Below, piece after piece: positions 26,301 to 34,763 of a stretch of DNA of 64,000 bases. Positions within the stretch are counted from its first letter, which is position 1. Each line of letters begins with the position of its first letter. Made by a program: the position numbers and the translations under genes. Source of the stretch: an uncultured Alphaproteobacteria bacterium. GTDB taxonomy: Bacteria; Pseudomonadota; Alphaproteobacteria; RF32; CAG-239. Where the stretch lies: assembly GCA_934277435.1 (NCBI GenBank), contig CAKQUE010000001.1, positions 1 to 64,000 on the forward strand, given 5' to 3'. Under the pieces are notes generated by a model. It did not search any database. It worked only from the letters and a program-made list of their open reading frames with translations, and was not told the DNA's origin.

Positions 26301-27145
26301 TTGCCGTTCTCATCTAAAACAAGCTTTCCGGTAGAAGCCACGCCAATAATATTACCGTCTTTATCAACAATCAAGCCATCTGCATTGACGCGACCTATTT
26401 CATTGCCACTTGTATCACGGACTATTCCGTCATCGCCAATAACACCTATAATTTTTCCGTCCGGTCCAACCGCATAACGAACATGACCGCTACTTTCCAA
26501 ATCATTTTGATTCAAGTTCGCGCCGCTGCCTACACCGCCTTCACAAAAATTGCAGTCTTCTTTGTGTATGGCATTACCATAGACCGGAACTTCATCATGT
26601 TTTGCATTTTTATCCGAAACATTGGTTTCATGCCAAGTAATTTTAAAATTATTCTGAACATTGGCGGCTATAGTCGGCGACCACTTCATTGTAACCGTAC
26701 AGGTAATTTTACCTCTGAGTTCTTTACCATTACAATTTGTGTCAAAAGTAAAACCTTCAAAAGCAACTTCTTCCAAATCAACAGATACAATCTTTATGGC
26801 GGCTTTGCTGTTTGTACCGATAGTCAACACGTTTGTAGCGTCATTACCCAAAACAACCTGTCCCATATTAATCGGATTTGGGGTTAAAGTAATTGGGCGC
26901 TCAATTGTTTCGGCGTCATCAAACTCTATTTCTGCCTCGTTATTGGTATTTACGTTCATTCCCAAATCTGATTCAGCATCAATTGTGTCTTCAACTTCAT
27001 AATGCTGCTCTTCTTCTGGAGTTTCCGTAGTCAAAAGCATCAACCCAAATAAGAAAACAAATAAAGTAATAATTCCGACAATCAGAATTATTCGGTTTGT
27101 TTTGCGGACATATCTATCCGAATGTGTTAATACTTCTTTGCTCAT
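23342..27145 (-). CDS. Giant membrane-anchored repeat protein, T4SS-associated
   Basis: A 1267-residue protein. A short cytoplasmic N-terminus and one membrane helix (about 17-37; IILIVGIITLFVFLFGLMLL) are followed by an acidic linker, then a beta-sandwich-like region (about 82-195) starting TLTPNPINMGQVVLGND that resembles ASH/choice-of-anchor Ig-like domains. From about 215 to the end there are roughly fifty repeats like those of virB10, for example NGNVVDENGNIIGHV. There is no VirB10/TrbI domain. The N-terminal topology is that of VirB10 or DotG, so this and virB10 may be the two halves of a split scaffold. The repeat function is unknown. Confidence 0.8.
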   Translation of the reverse strand: MSKEVLTHSDRYVRKTNRIILIVGIITLFVFLFGLMLLTTETPEEEQHYEVEDTIDAESDLGMNVNTNNEAEIEFDDAETIERPITLTPNPINMGQVVLGNDATNVLTIGTNSKAAIKIVSVDLEEVAFEGFTFDTNCNGKELRGKITCTVTMKWSPTIAANVQNNFKITWHETNVSDKNAKHDEVPVYGNAIHKEDCNFCEGGVGSGANLNQNDLESSGHVRYAVGPDGKIIGVIGDDGIVRDTSGNEIGRVNADGLIVDKDGNIIGVASTGKLVLDENGNVIGYVDGSNVAHDVNGEVLGNMLSDGTIIDNEGYIKGKAVNSGYVYDENGNILGKVLEDGTVVDLDGNVIGRVNENGEVVDKNGSIIGRVAKSGEVALDENGNPLGVVMPNGDVVNENGDIVGHTDGDGNVYRQQKIGQKGAAAQLVYDANGNIIGYVDENGIAYDFNGNVIGHVDENGNVVDENGNIIGHVGEWRDLAYDENGKIIGYVDENGIVQNGKNTIGYIDENGNIIGDKNGTNLSDRPTIGKKGNEVQLAVDKDGNVIGYIDENGDVRDFSGNIIGRVDEDGNILDNDGNIIGRTGEKASLALDKNGAVIGYVNKKNIAYNKNGKIIGIVDANGNIRVFGMIKVGSLLDKMLLPITPDGKVLGEINNRGEIVSQNKVIGRMRPDGLATDKSGSKILARGLHAGYIASWGCRYEYKLDKDGVVRKEGNDTDLRVYADGTVWSPEGKFVGKIIKTGSVYDDECNYIGEVNADGSVRDAYNKEIGCVNPDGTVLGLDKPQVKGHLVEPRTVMSLDWQNMGTLDENGTLRQNGIDVIGCVNGHGEVFDKDMSYIGSVSNAYYAYDLTGKFLGTLDEKGNLPSIGKDGAHLFLKNLIADKNNQIIGFAAPEINILIDAKGNILGHLFPDGNVYNSEGEVVDQISGDGTSVYNGQPAKFLKTGYVVDMDGQLIGYISFDMDVVKVDGSVVGRVDANGRMFDANGRQLGGIVVQGGVRGYNGSYMGYVVASGDVVELMSDSNNQDLDGNEYHLGDITGRVVPDGHVVKDGRLLGEILPETAMIDIFGNYVGYSDAYGIVNGADNQGITALLPGGVTNNNISALPKGIVIDFGGKVIGTVLPDGRFFDLQRSASGTVMADGKVISNDGKLLGEVVNGDIVIGNDDKVAGMVGFDGKIYQNGNIVGHLLTDGFAVDNQNNVIGHVYSIGNTILSNDGDYIGRLAANGKVIESRNKEIGYMKSNGSFIDADKNVSGYLLPEVAKNRRN
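23400..26500 (-). repeat. Tandem ~51-54-nt coding repeats in the membrane-anchored repeat protein
   Basis: Units encoding D-x-x-G-N-x-I-G-x-V-D-x-x-G. DNA copies between about 25400 and 26450 are the most alike, with recurrent blocks such as TTGCCATTTTCATC, which suggests recent expansion there. Copies nearer the 3' end of the gene (lower coordinates) are more diverged. Confidence 0.85.
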
Positions 27146-27154
27146 TTTTCTACT

Positions 27155-28885
27155 TTATTGCACTCTAACAACACTACAAAATACCCCGCTGCGGCCCAAC
27201 TGGCTGCAAACAGAATCACCATTTTCCAAACTTTTAACCGGTCCGACTCTTAAATGGAACAACTCTTTGCCTTGACCGTCTGCCGGCGCGTCAACTGAAT
27301 AAAAAGGCTCGTACCCACCCAGCAAAGCTGAATATCTGCCCGACAAATCTTTCCATAAAGCTTCCAAATTATTAACATTAGAATCCGTGCCGAGTTCTAT
27401 GGATAGATTTTCGCTATTTTGCCCGATAAACGCACTACCGTATTTATATTTTGGATATGGATTTACCGCTCCAGAATTGCAATCTTTACCACCTATCTGC
27501 TGAGTATAAGACGTAATTGAGGCATTAAATCCATTTCCTTTGGATGAAGCCCCGGCGTTACCCCCAGGATTATCATTGGCATAATTTGGCAGCTGCATCA
27601 TACCAGACAAATTACCTCCACTGAATGAAACTCCTGAACCGGAATTTGAACCAGCAGCCGCGCCGCCTGATCCACTGGACATAGCCCCTGCCGCAACTCC
27701 GCTGCTAACAGAACTATTTGCTCCAATGCCTGCTCCAGCGCCTGTTTCTCCCGCCGCGCTGCCACCGTATGGATTATTTGTTCCAGCAGCACCGCTTGCC
27801 GCAGCTTTGCCACCAGGAATAGCCGGTGCAATATCCCAATCATTTTGGTCATCCGCATAGGTTACATATTGCAGACCTTCTTCATCGGAGCGACGCAATT
27901 TCAAACATACCATACGTTTACCGCTGCGCATAACCATATCCCCGACACCTTCAACTATAATCAGACGATTGTTTGGACCTTTGGTTCTAAAACCAACAGG
28001 CGTTTCAACACGTTCAACGATTAAAGTCACAATAGGACGCTGCGTCATATTTAAGGCTTTTTCACCAAGGTCAATATAAGTAAAAATGTCATCTCGCCAT
28101 ACTCTTTCCGGCGCAATAATTACATCATCAGGATTTGGAACATATATTTCAATATCAAATCTGAATTTTGTCGGGTCCATCGGTATACTTTTCAACCAAT
28201 CTTCTTTTTGAAAACGATTGGTAAAAGTGGAATCAACGCTTTTAGAACCGCTGTTGCGAAAAGCTGTTGCATTTACATGGCGTGAGCCACCGCTTCCTAA
28301 TACCCCCGTACTACTGGGACTGTCTCCCGATGAACCGTTGCCACCAACCACATCAATATCAATAATTGAGTTGGTTAAACGCTCAGTGTTGACGCCTTCA
28401 CTTTTAATATAGAAAACATATTTATTGCCGGAACGCCCGTTAATAACAACGTTGCTGTCCACGCCAACCTGACTTCCCTTTTGCGGATATAACATAACGG
28501 TGTTCGGAGGAGATATCTCACCGCCAAAAGAACCTATATCACCAAATGAAACATTTTCTATCAGTTCCCATTCTGGAAAGTTAACCAAGGTAATCATACC
28601 TTCGCGCACACGAATAGGCAAAACTAAATCCGGTGTCCAATAATATTTTGAGTACGCAGGCTTTGTTTGTCCTTCGCCCAAGTTTTGCAAAGGATCCTGC
28701 CAAGCACTTTGTATCATGCCAATAGAATTTCCTAATCCGGCATAATTTAAATTCATAGGCTGATAGTTTCCTTGTGACTGATCATCATATTGATCCATCG
28801 TATCTTCCAACAATTGAGCACGACAGACACCAGCTGTAAACAACACAGCCACTATAACAATCCATTTCCCCATACTCATTTTCAT
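27155..28885 (-). CDS. virB9: VirB9-like T4SS outer-membrane core protein with C-terminal SPOR-like domain
   Basis: A 576-residue protein, about twice the usual VirB9 length. It has a signal peptide (to about residue 23, GVCRAQ), a VirB9/TrbG N-terminal region (about 50-160; YYWTPDLVLPIRVREGMITLV), a C-terminal VirB9 domain (about 240-340; WRDDIFTYIDLGEKAL, VEGVGDMVMRSGKRMVCLKL), a Gly/Ala/Ser-rich linker (about 355-455), and a SPOR-like end (about 490-576; LFHLRVGPVKSLENGDSVCSQL). SPOR domains bind denuded septal peptidoglycan. VirB9 forms the outer-membrane ring with VirB7 and VirB10. The SPOR-like fusion is unusual. Confidence 0.85.
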   Translation of the reverse strand: MKMSMGKWIVIVAVLFTAGVCRAQLLEDTMDQYDDQSQGNYQPMNLNYAGLGNSIGMIQSAWQDPLQNLGEGQTKPAYSKYYWTPDLVLPIRVREGMITLVNFPEWELIENVSFGDIGSFGGEISPPNTVMLYPQKGSQVGVDSNVVINGRSGNKYVFYIKSEGVNTERLTNSIIDIDVVGGNGSSGDSPSSTGVLGSGGSRHVNATAFRNSGSKSVDSTFTNRFQKEDWLKSIPMDPTKFRFDIEIYVPNPDDVIIAPERVWRDDIFTYIDLGEKALNMTQRPIVTLIVERVETPVGFRTKGPNNRLIIVEGVGDMVMRSGKRMVCLKLRRSDEEGLQYVTYADDQNDWDIAPAIPGGKAAASGAAGTNNPYGGSAAGETGAGAGIGANSSVSSGVAAGAMSSGSGGAAAGSNSGSGVSFSGGNLSGMMQLPNYANDNPGGNAGASSKGNGFNASITSYTQQIGGKDCNSGAVNPYPKYKYGSAFIGQNSENLSIELGTDSNVNNLEALWKDLSGRYSALLGGYEPFYSVDAPADGQGKELFHLRVGPVKSLENGDSVCSQLGRSGVFCSVVRVQ

Positions 28886-28902
28886 TTTTCTATCCTTAAT
28901 GG

Positions 28903-29649
28903 TTAATCTTTTAATTGCTTGGTTCCGTATGAAATAACTTTAAATCCGACCGGATTTTTTAATCTTTCTTTGTATTGAACTCTTCTTGGTTGATATTGCA
29001 CCTTCAAACTTGCGCGATAACGAATTGTCCGCGGTTTATATGAAGAAGGCAAATAATAATCAACACTGTATTCAACTTGCCATGTTCCTTCTTCAATTTC
29101 ATTCACAGTCAGAATTTTAACCGAACTGGTCAAGCCGTCTTGTTTCATACGCTGCATGAGCTTACGACCAGTGTTTTTTAAAAAATCCTGATATACAATG
29201 GAAGAAGACATTTCTTGCAAATCGCCGCCGTTTTGCCAGCGGGCTTCCATTTCTTCAGTGTCTGCCAATAAAGTAGTACGCAGCAAAATATATTCACGAA
29301 TAAATGTTTCAGTAATTGCTTTTTCAGAATCCATATTTCGAGTATACGGAATAATACGGTATACTTGCTCTTCTTTATTGCTCAAAGTCAATAAATATGG
29401 CTCAACACGGTATAAAGGAACAATGTTTGAAATCGTCAAAAGCAAAATCATATTACAGCAAAGGCTGATAGCCGTCACAACGGCAAAGGCTCGAGCTGTC
29501 CACAAATATCTTTTTTCACTGGCATTTACCACCAAACTATTTTCATTGCGGTTAACTCGGCGCGCTCCGGTACGCATTCCGGTTCTGACCTGTGAACCTG
29601 AATTCAAGAGCTTTTGCTGTGTGCTATTTATACCTAATTGATCAGCCAT
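28903..29649 (-). CDS. virB8: VirB8-like inner-membrane T4SS protein (copy 1)
   Basis: A 248-residue bitopic protein: a cytoplasmic ~50 residues, one membrane helix (about 52-78; AVVTAISLCCNMILLLTIS), then an NTF2-like VirB8 domain with ETFIREYILLRTTLL and the late RVQYKERLKNPVGFKVISYG. VirB8 nucleates the inner-membrane assembly. It is followed by virB9, the classical order. A second VirB8-like protein lies at 30007-30762 with only modest similarity. Confidence 0.9.
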   Translation of the reverse strand: MADQLGINSTQQKLLNSGSQVRTGMRTGARRVNRNENSLVVNASEKRYLWTARAFAVVTAISLCCNMILLLTISNIVPLYRVEPYLLTLSNKEEQVYRIIPYTRNMDSEKAITETFIREYILLRTTLLADTEEMEARWQNGGDLQEMSSSIVYQDFLKNTGRKLMQRMKQDGLTSSVKILTVNEIEEGTWQVEYSVDYYLPSSYKPRTIRYRASLKVQYQPRRVQYKERLKNPVGFKVISYGTKQLKD

Positions 29650-29668
29650 TGATTTTCCTTAAATATAA

Positions 29669-29860
29669 CTAAATTGTTTCCCAAAACCAACTAGGCACAT
29701 TTTTAATAGTTTCTATCTGCATGCAGGCGCACGGAGAAAGCTTAAGCTCATTAATATCCTTACCTGGTCCGACCGCTTCCGGTTCATAATATGAACCAAA
29801 AAGGCTGCATGCCGACAAAATCAGCAATAATCCCATTATTAATAAAATTTTTTTCGACAT
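29669..29860 (-). CDS. virB7: VirB7-like small lipoprotein
   Basis: A 63-residue lipoprotein precursor: MSKKILLIMGLLLILSAC with lipobox LSAC, so Cys18 would be lipidated. The mature ~45 residues contain a CACM motif and a C-terminal VPSWFW. Position between two virB8 genes and upstream of virB9 fits VirB7, the lipoprotein that tethers the VirB9-VirB10 core in the outer membrane. Assignment rests on size, lipobox and context, not on a family motif. GAGATATAA precedes the ATG. Confidence 0.7.
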   Translation of the reverse strand: MSKKILLIMGLLLILSACSLFGSYYEPEAVGPGKDINELKLSPCACMQIETIKNVPSWFWETI

Positions 29861-30006
29861 TTATATCTCTTTCAATTTCATTAGCATCAGTGTATAGAAT
29901 CGACTATACTTAAGGATTTTCCGAATGTCCACCATTTTTATGGTTATATTCGGGTACTCCTTTGGGAACTATATTAAAATAAAAAGATTAAAATTGATTA
30001 AACAAA
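29861..30006 (-). other. Structured intergenic segment inside the T4SS operon
   Basis: This 146-base gap is long for the operon. On the minus strand it carries a hairpin with nested 6-bp (CCGAAT/ATTCGG) and 5-bp (ACCAT/ATGGT) helices near 29917-29952, and a 6-bp hairpin GTATAG/CTATAC near 29893-29910. Both lack U-tracts typical of terminators. They could be RNA processing or stability elements. An AAGGAG sits near 29960 without a well-placed start. Confidence 0.4.
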
Positions 30007-30762
30007 TTATTCACGAATCTCATCTTGGTTATATTTCAAGACCACAAACCCCAAAGGATTTACCAATCTTGTAAACACAGCGCGGCGTTCGGGAATAAAT
30101 CGCGGCGTAACAGAGGCTCTCATCTTGGTCTTGGTCAAAACCAGCGAGTTTCCGTTATTCTTTTGTGAAAGAGTATATACAGTAAAATTCACAATCCACG
30201 CCGGACTACTGTCACTTACCTTATTTAAGCTATCAATACGTACCTCTTTGGAAAAACCTTTTTCAAACATCTTATCTGTATCTTTGGCGTTTTTACCAAC
30301 AAACTCTCTATAAACCTCAGGTGTTGATAAATATGCAACAATTCCGCCTTCACCCCAACGAGTCTTCATCTCTTGTTCATCATTTATAACTGAATTACGT
30401 ATGATAACATATTGTTTTACAAACAATTCTGTCATTTGTTTGATAGACGGCATCTTAGGCGTTATAGGTTCATAGCGCACCATCGTTTCAGAATCATTTT
30501 GACTGATAATCAAAAGTGGCTCCACGATAATCTCCGGTGATAGTCGAAAAATAACCAGTGAAGCGCTCAAGAACACCCCTAAAGATAAAACTGCGCAAAA
30601 AATAACTAACCTTGACAGCCACCTAAAATAAACCTCTTTAGCTGAACTATTGTTTATTTTATCGTCGGTGACGTATTGCAGTTTAATATTATTCTGCCCA
30701 TTTTGCTGCGCGTTAGCGTCTGCAAGCAATTTTTTTTCTATACCATTATCTAATTCTGACAT
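30007..30762 (-). CDS. VirB8-like inner-membrane T4SS protein (copy 2)
   Basis: A 251-residue bitopic protein: a cytoplasmic ~45 residues, a membrane helix (about 50-72; LVIFCAVLSLGVFLSASLVIF), then a periplasmic NTF2-like domain with ELFVKQYVIIRNSVIND and the closing RAVFTRLVNPLGFVVLKYNQ, which parallels the first VirB8 (KNPVGFKVISYG). It has the same length and topology as the gene at 28903-29649 but is clearly diverged. Two different VirB8 subunits may form a heteromeric ring. Confidence 0.82.
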   Translation of the reverse strand: MSELDNGIEKKLLADANAQQNGQNNIKLQYVTDDKINNSSAKEVYFRWLSRLVIFCAVLSLGVFLSASLVIFRLSPEIIVEPLLIISQNDSETMVRYEPITPKMPSIKQMTELFVKQYVIIRNSVINDEQEMKTRWGEGGIVAYLSTPEVYREFVGKNAKDTDKMFEKGFSKEVRIDSLNKVSDSSPAWIVNFTVYTLSQKNNGNSLVLTKTKMRASVTPRFIPERRAVFTRLVNPLGFVVLKYNQDEIRE

Positions 30763-30778
30763 CTTTCGCCTTTATTTA

Positions 30779-33700
30779 TTATGGATAAACCGCACAATAT
30801 GGAGAATGCATTCTAGCCAATTGTTTATTCAAACTTTTTTGCCCTTCTTGGTCATATACATCTAAAACAGCCGCATCGGCTTCTGATGTTTTTATTTTTT
30901 CTTCCAGTTCAACTAAATCTTCGTCGGCAGAAATCTGAACTTTTTCATCACCGTCTTTTTCCAACACAGCAACACCATGTAAAAGTCGTTCTTTATTTGT
31001 ATTCACTATTTCAGCGGTTCCCTTTATATTTCCAATCAGTTCTTTCAAGCGGCGTAAATTACCTGTTTTATGCTCTTCTAAAGTTTCCGAAGCTTTTTCA
31101 TAGTCTGCGTCATTCATTAAATCAAAATCTTCGCTCAATGTATAGCCCAATTCTTCAAACATTTTACGCAAATTTTCTTTTATATCTTCAACCTGCAATT
31201 TTTGCTGAGCCACTACTTCAGCTAAAGCTTTTTCATTTTCCCTATTGTCCAGATAATCGCCAAACTGGTTAGCTCCAAACATTGCTCGATTGGCAATATA
31301 ATAATCCATATTAAATTTAACTTCTCCACCTTTTGCTTTGTTCATATTTGCTGATTTTATCAAAGTTACAACAGCGGCATTAAACGCAGGGTTAAATGTG
31401 AGTTTTTTAACTTTAAGCACACCTAAATTACCTAGAGAAATTGCATTTTCCTCCACTATTTGTACAATCTGTCCCAACTCACTGGCTTCGGCCCAAGATT
31501 GTGGGTCGATGGTAGTTTTAGTGCTGAGTATCTGACTTTCAGCAGCCTCAACATCTGTTACGGCAGATTTGCCTTTGATTTTTTCGGCAGACAAATTCAC
31601 ACAATTCTTACTGTCTGGCAGAGGCTTTGCCAGCAGATATTCATTTTTCAAAGCAGCAACATATTTTCCATCTTCTATTTTGCATGGATATTGACCTGCT
31701 GACCAAAAAACATCGGTACTCTTGTCGCCGGTTAAAAACTCTTCCAGATTAAGCTCTTTTTCCACAAAAGGCCGCGGTTTCAAAACATTCTGCCAAATTT
31801 CCGGAATTTCAAGACCGCTTTCGCTAAAGCTTGGTCCGGCCAAAGTTATATCAGCCACATTTTCCGGAGTGCTATTAACACCGCCTTTTTTGTACTTTAA
31901 AACAGCGTCGTAGTCATCAGTGTCAAAATGGAAGATTTCGCGCAAAGGAGCTGCTTGTAATGTAGAATTCTTTGGTGCTGTAAAATCTCTTTCTTTTTCA
32001 ACAATGCCAACAAAATAATCACTATCGGCTTTTTCCTTATCTTCACTGGCGATTCTAGCAAAAACATCTTGCATTGCATCAGCAAAAAACAAACTTCCAG
32101 TCACACTGCCGGAAACGTCTATTTTCCGTAAATTTGCAAGCAACTCATTGTGTGTTTGCACAACACTTTTGTTGTCTGGCAAATATATTGAATCACCCAT
32201 GCTTTTAATATTGTTATAAGCCTCATCTATTTTACTTTGCGCTTGTGTGCTGGCGGCAGTAACAATATTATGTATAGACGAAAGTATCGGCGTGTTTTCA
32301 AATATAAGTTTTATAGCCGCTTTATAAGCAGTCATTTTGCCCTCATAATCAGAAACGGCTTTATCAATGCTTTGCTTATATTTATTTTGCGCTGCGCTAT
32401 AATCTTTGATGTATTTTGCCTGCAACTCTTTGATTTGTTTATCAATATTTTCCAATTCTGCGCGGCTATTATCAATAGATTTCTCTAAGCCACTAGTTTT
32501 AGCAGACAAAATTGTTCTTTGTTTTAGGGCTTCCGCACGTTTAACTTCACCATCTTTAATAGACGTTGAAAATGTTTTACGCATTAAAGAAACTGAGGTA
32601 CCGCGTTCAAGCTTACTGCCATAGTCAAGCGCATCTTCAGATTTTGGAGTAGAAACCTCTGTATCGCCTATTACATCGTTATGAGCATTCAATTCATCTC
32701 TTGTATCACTTAGTGTGACACTGTCAGCATCCATCTTTGCATAAACAGATGTTTTATGGTTTTGCAAAGATTTTAAACTTGCTCTATATGTATTAGTAAG
32801 TTTATCCAAGCTTTTTTGTTCTTCTTCCAACAATTTATCAATTTCTTCAGTTGTCGGGCCTGCTTTTATGAGAGAACTTAATTTATTTATGCTATTTTTG
32901 TTCTCTTGTCTTTGCTGAGCGGCAGTTTTGATTATCTTGCCTTTACCATCAGTAATATCCTTATATTGTTTCTTATCGTTAAACGAAGTAACATTAGATA
33001 ACAGAAGTGAAAGTAGGTGCGTTTCATCAACATAGTTTTTCATATTTTCATATTTACCAGAAAGATACGCGTCATAAAAATGTTTTTGGTCATTCCAAAC
33101 ATCACGCTTGCCGGTCATTGCGCCAAAATCCGATTTACCATTAATAGCGTCACTATTAATTTTGGCTGAAACTTCAGCACCAATAGTCCAATTAACCAAC
33201 GCGTTTTTTCTGGATTCCGCATACATGTCGTCTTCTGTTGAAGGCTTTTTATAAGTTTTAACATTTTTACCTTTGGAATCTTTTTGAGAAGCAGCTTCTT
33301 CATTTTTATTTATATCATCTACTGAGGCTGCTTGGGTTACACTTTGATCAATTTCTTCCGAAATATAAATAGAATCTTCCTGATTTCCATCTTGGTCTTT
33401 AGATGTTGTTGCTTCATACACATCTTCTTGTTCATTACTTTCTTCAGTCTGAAACTCTTCATACAGTTTCATCAGCCAAGCCTGTATTCCTTTGTCCGAT
33501 GATGTTTTATACAAAGTACCGTTTTTAGTTTCTGCGGTTTTGATAGCTGTGGCTTTAACAAATTTTTTCCCGTTCCAAGCTTCTGAACTATCCTTATAAT
33601 ATCTAGACAAATATCCCATAACACAGCTTTCAGATTCATTTAGATATTGTTTAGCTCGATTATGATGCTTCATCATTTCATGATATGTTTTGAACACTTC

Positions 33701-34747
33701 TTTATATTTAGGCAATAATTGTTTATAGTTATGAGCAATCACTGCCTGATTCAAATTATCATTTGCATCAGAAATTATTTCCAAGCTTTCAAATTCAGTC
33801 TCTTTTCCTTCTACTGGAGATTGCAAACCGGCGCCTGACAAATCATCAAACAAACTGTCATCTGTAGAAGCCGAAGCAATGGTCGTTACTTCATGATATG
33901 AGGCAACATTAGTTTTGCTATTCAAATATATTTCAGCCGAACTTCTTTTTTGTTTTCCAGATGCGTTTTCAGCATCATACTCCAAAACTTGCGCATTGCC
34001 ATTTATATTTTTAATTGCATCATATTGAGCATTCATAGCATTTAGAAACAATGTATAGCGCATAATTTTATCATATATTCTAACTGCGGTTAAAGCGTTA
34101 CGCCATAAACAAACCTTATCTTCTTTGCCTTCTTTCTGACAATTATATTCTTCCAACCCTTCTTCAGAACAATCTTGACCGGCAACCAAACATTTTTCGA
34201 TATTATCCAGCTGTGCCAACATAGTACGCAGTTCTTTATTCATCTCTCGAGCGGTGATATACATCTCCATCGTACTATCCATTTTTAACTGGCGCGCATT
34301 ATCATCATAACGACTTTTTACACCACCATTTTTAGATGGATATTGCAAAAACAATTTGATAAAGGCTTCTTGCACCTTCCCTTCATCTTCTATTTTATCG
34401 GCCGTAGTTTTTAGACTGTCTTCAATTGTTCGCGAATAAGAAACAACTTTTTTACGCTTACTAAGACTTTGACGCAAAGAGTTAAATTTACTTTTTCCTA
34501 AATCAACAGCATATCCTTTTGCCGACTGAGTAACCATGGTCACCAAATTAGTACCATTAAAATTTTGCCGTACCTGCTCAACTTGGGCAATTGTGGTGGT
34601 TAACGTACTGATTGTGGCTGGAGTACATTGAAAGCACAGCTGAGGAGCCATCGGCAGCAATGGAGTATAATCTGGCCAGACCGCAAAAGCAGGGCGATTG
34701 ACTAATAAGCTGCTAAAAAAAGCTAAAATATAAATAATTTTTTTCAT
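30779..34747 (-). CDS. Large exported coiled-coil protein of the T4SS operon, unknown function
   Basis: A 1322-residue protein from the ATG at 34747, which has AAAGGAG 7 bases upstream; a longer start at 34897 would overlap the previous gene. It has a signal peptide (MKKIIYILAFFSSLLVNRPAFA), then LCFQCTPATISTLTTTIAQVEQV, reminiscent of VirB5 starts. Beyond that it is helical, rich in Lys/Glu/Asp/Ser, with long coiled-coil-like stretches at roughly 650-900 and 1170-1310. No membrane helix was seen, which argues against VirB6. A few Cys pairs are present (CFQC, and CLVAGQDCSEEGLEEYNC near 230). I do not recognise a domain. Confidence 0.75.
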   Translation of the reverse strand: MKKIIYILAFFSSLLVNRPAFAVWPDYTPLLPMAPQLCFQCTPATISTLTTTIAQVEQVRQNFNGTNLVTMVTQSAKGYAVDLGKSKFNSLRQSLSKRKKVVSYSRTIEDSLKTTADKIEDEGKVQEAFIKLFLQYPSKNGGVKSRYDDNARQLKMDSTMEMYITAREMNKELRTMLAQLDNIEKCLVAGQDCSEEGLEEYNCQKEGKEDKVCLWRNALTAVRIYDKIMRYTLFLNAMNAQYDAIKNINGNAQVLEYDAENASGKQKRSSAEIYLNSKTNVASYHEVTTIASASTDDSLFDDLSGAGLQSPVEGKETEFESLEIISDANDNLNQAVIAHNYKQLLPKYKEVFKTYHEMMKHHNRAKQYLNESESCVMGYLSRYYKDSSEAWNGKKFVKATAIKTAETKNGTLYKTSSDKGIQAWLMKLYEEFQTEESNEQEDVYEATTSKDQDGNQEDSIYISEEIDQSVTQAASVDDINKNEEAASQKDSKGKNVKTYKKPSTEDDMYAESRKNALVNWTIGAEVSAKINSDAINGKSDFGAMTGKRDVWNDQKHFYDAYLSGKYENMKNYVDETHLLSLLLSNVTSFNDKKQYKDITDGKGKIIKTAAQQRQENKNSINKLSSLIKAGPTTEEIDKLLEEEQKSLDKLTNTYRASLKSLQNHKTSVYAKMDADSVTLSDTRDELNAHNDVIGDTEVSTPKSEDALDYGSKLERGTSVSLMRKTFSTSIKDGEVKRAEALKQRTILSAKTSGLEKSIDNSRAELENIDKQIKELQAKYIKDYSAAQNKYKQSIDKAVSDYEGKMTAYKAAIKLIFENTPILSSIHNIVTAASTQAQSKIDEAYNNIKSMGDSIYLPDNKSVVQTHNELLANLRKIDVSGSVTGSLFFADAMQDVFARIASEDKEKADSDYFVGIVEKERDFTAPKNSTLQAAPLREIFHFDTDDYDAVLKYKKGGVNSTPENVADITLAGPSFSESGLEIPEIWQNVLKPRPFVEKELNLEEFLTGDKSTDVFWSAGQYPCKIEDGKYVAALKNEYLLAKPLPDSKNCVNLSAEKIKGKSAVTDVEAAESQILSTKTTIDPQSWAEASELGQIVQIVEENAISLGNLGVLKVKKLTFNPAFNAAVVTLIKSANMNKAKGGEVKFNMDYYIANRAMFGANQFGDYLDNRENEKALAEVVAQQKLQVEDIKENLRKMFEELGYTLSEDFDLMNDADYEKASETLEEHKTGNLRRLKELIGNIKGTAEIVNTNKERLLHGVAVLEKDGDEKVQISADEDLVELEEKIKTSEADAAVLDVYDQEGQKSLNKQLARMHSPYCAVYP

Positions 34748-34763
34748 AGTCCGCTCCTTTACT

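Noticed and set aside
23400..26500. Regular short repeats that could resemble a CRISPR array
   Set aside because: The units lie in a continuous reading frame, have variable lengths and encode a conserved peptide pattern with no spacers of constant size.
30779..34747. VirB6-like protein
   Set aside because: VirB6 is polytopic; this protein has a signal peptide and no evident transmembrane segments.
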